5,653 nucleotides of DNA from positions 1 to 5,653 of the forward strand of contig SKZG01000127.1 in the NCBI GenBank assembly GCA_007127495.1, in the 5' to 3' direction. The first letter of the stretch is position 1. Each line of letters starts with the position of its first letter. Origin of the DNA: Planctomycetales bacterium. GTDB taxonomy: Bacteria; Planctomycetota; Planctomycetia; Pirellulales; Thermoguttaceae. Of this stretch, positions 5,523 through 5,653 are shown one piece after another. A model generated the notes under the pieces. That model did no database searches and was not told the DNA's origin. It saw only the letters and a program-made list of their open reading frames with translations. The translations under genes and the position numbers were made by a program.

Positions 5523-5653
5523 CTATTTCTGCTCGTTCATTACGGTCCAACTGAGGTATCCGAGGATACAAGCCGCGATGATGAACCCAACGTTCACGGT
5601 CAAACTGGCCCCCCCGAACGGGAAAGCGTTGTCAAGAACAAAGTAGGTGAGCA
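5523..5653 (-). CDS. C-terminal end of a probable membrane protein (cut by window edge)
   Basis: An open minus-strand frame enters from the right edge and ends at TAG (5525-5523); 42 residues are visible. They read as the end of an integral membrane protein: a polar/aromatic lead with NAFPFGG (residues 8-14), one hydrophobic helix of about 19 residues (VGFIIAACILGYLSW and flanks, about 19-37), and a short charged tail, MNEQK. The reading is convergent with cobA-hemD, with 18 nt between the stops. Other minus frames here are closed by stops, which favours this one. The family cannot be named from so little; a transporter, or a cytochrome c assembly protein as sometimes found near hemD, are only guesses. 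It contains a run of seven G. Its upstream part is outside the window. Confidence 0.6.
   Translation of the reverse strand, partial: LTYFVLDNAFPFGGASLTVNVGFIIAACILGYLSWTVMNEQK

Overview
The window looks like an ordinary chromosomal segment of a Planctomycetota bacterium. I infer this from recall of protein families, without a database search. The evidence is a Tat-exported Gfo/Idh/MocA dehydrogenase with an NRRHFL motif, a TPR protein of a type I associate with planctomycetes (KRKRLQK near the start, NPWDVGTLTAMA in the middle), a CobA-HemD fusion, and the frequent weakness or absence of Shine-Dalgarno sequences. Base composition is moderately GC-rich. I see no mobile element, tRNA, rRNA or CRISPR array, and no sign of recent transfer.

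Layout. Four genes lie head to tail on the minus strand: a TPR protein (3804 to 2377), ribosomal protein S20 (rpsT, 2247 to 1969), class II xylose isomerase (xylA, 1854 to 541), and the first 176 codons of a Tat-signal Gfo/Idh/MocA oxidoreductase (529 to the left edge). The gaps are 129, 114 and 11 nt. Only xylA and the oxidoreductase are tightly coupled, each with a clear GGAGA-type ribosome binding site. rpsT probably has its own promoter and a structured leader. On the plus strand a single gene (3975 to 5504) encodes a uroporphyrinogen-III methyltransferase-like domain fused to uroporphyrinogen-III synthase. It is divergent from the TPR gene across a 170-nt intergenic region. At the right edge, 18 nt past its stop, is the C-terminal end of a minus-strand membrane protein (42 codons visible), in convergent orientation.

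Function. XylA isomerises D-xylose to D-xylulose in the cytoplasm. The coupled dehydrogenase is probably exported, so the pair suggests sugar metabolism on both sides of the membrane, although no xylulokinase is visible. The HemD half makes uroporphyrinogen III, the precursor of haem, sirohaem and corrinoids. The methyltransferase half keeps its SAM-binding fold motifs but lacks several residues expected at the CobA/CysG active site, so its activity is uncertain. I found no obviously new multi-gene system. The points most worth checking are the altered methyltransferase domain, the hairpin in the rpsT leader at a predicted transcript 5' end, a 15-bp perfect palindrome upstream of the TPR gene, and a 9-G tract inside the TPR coding sequence.
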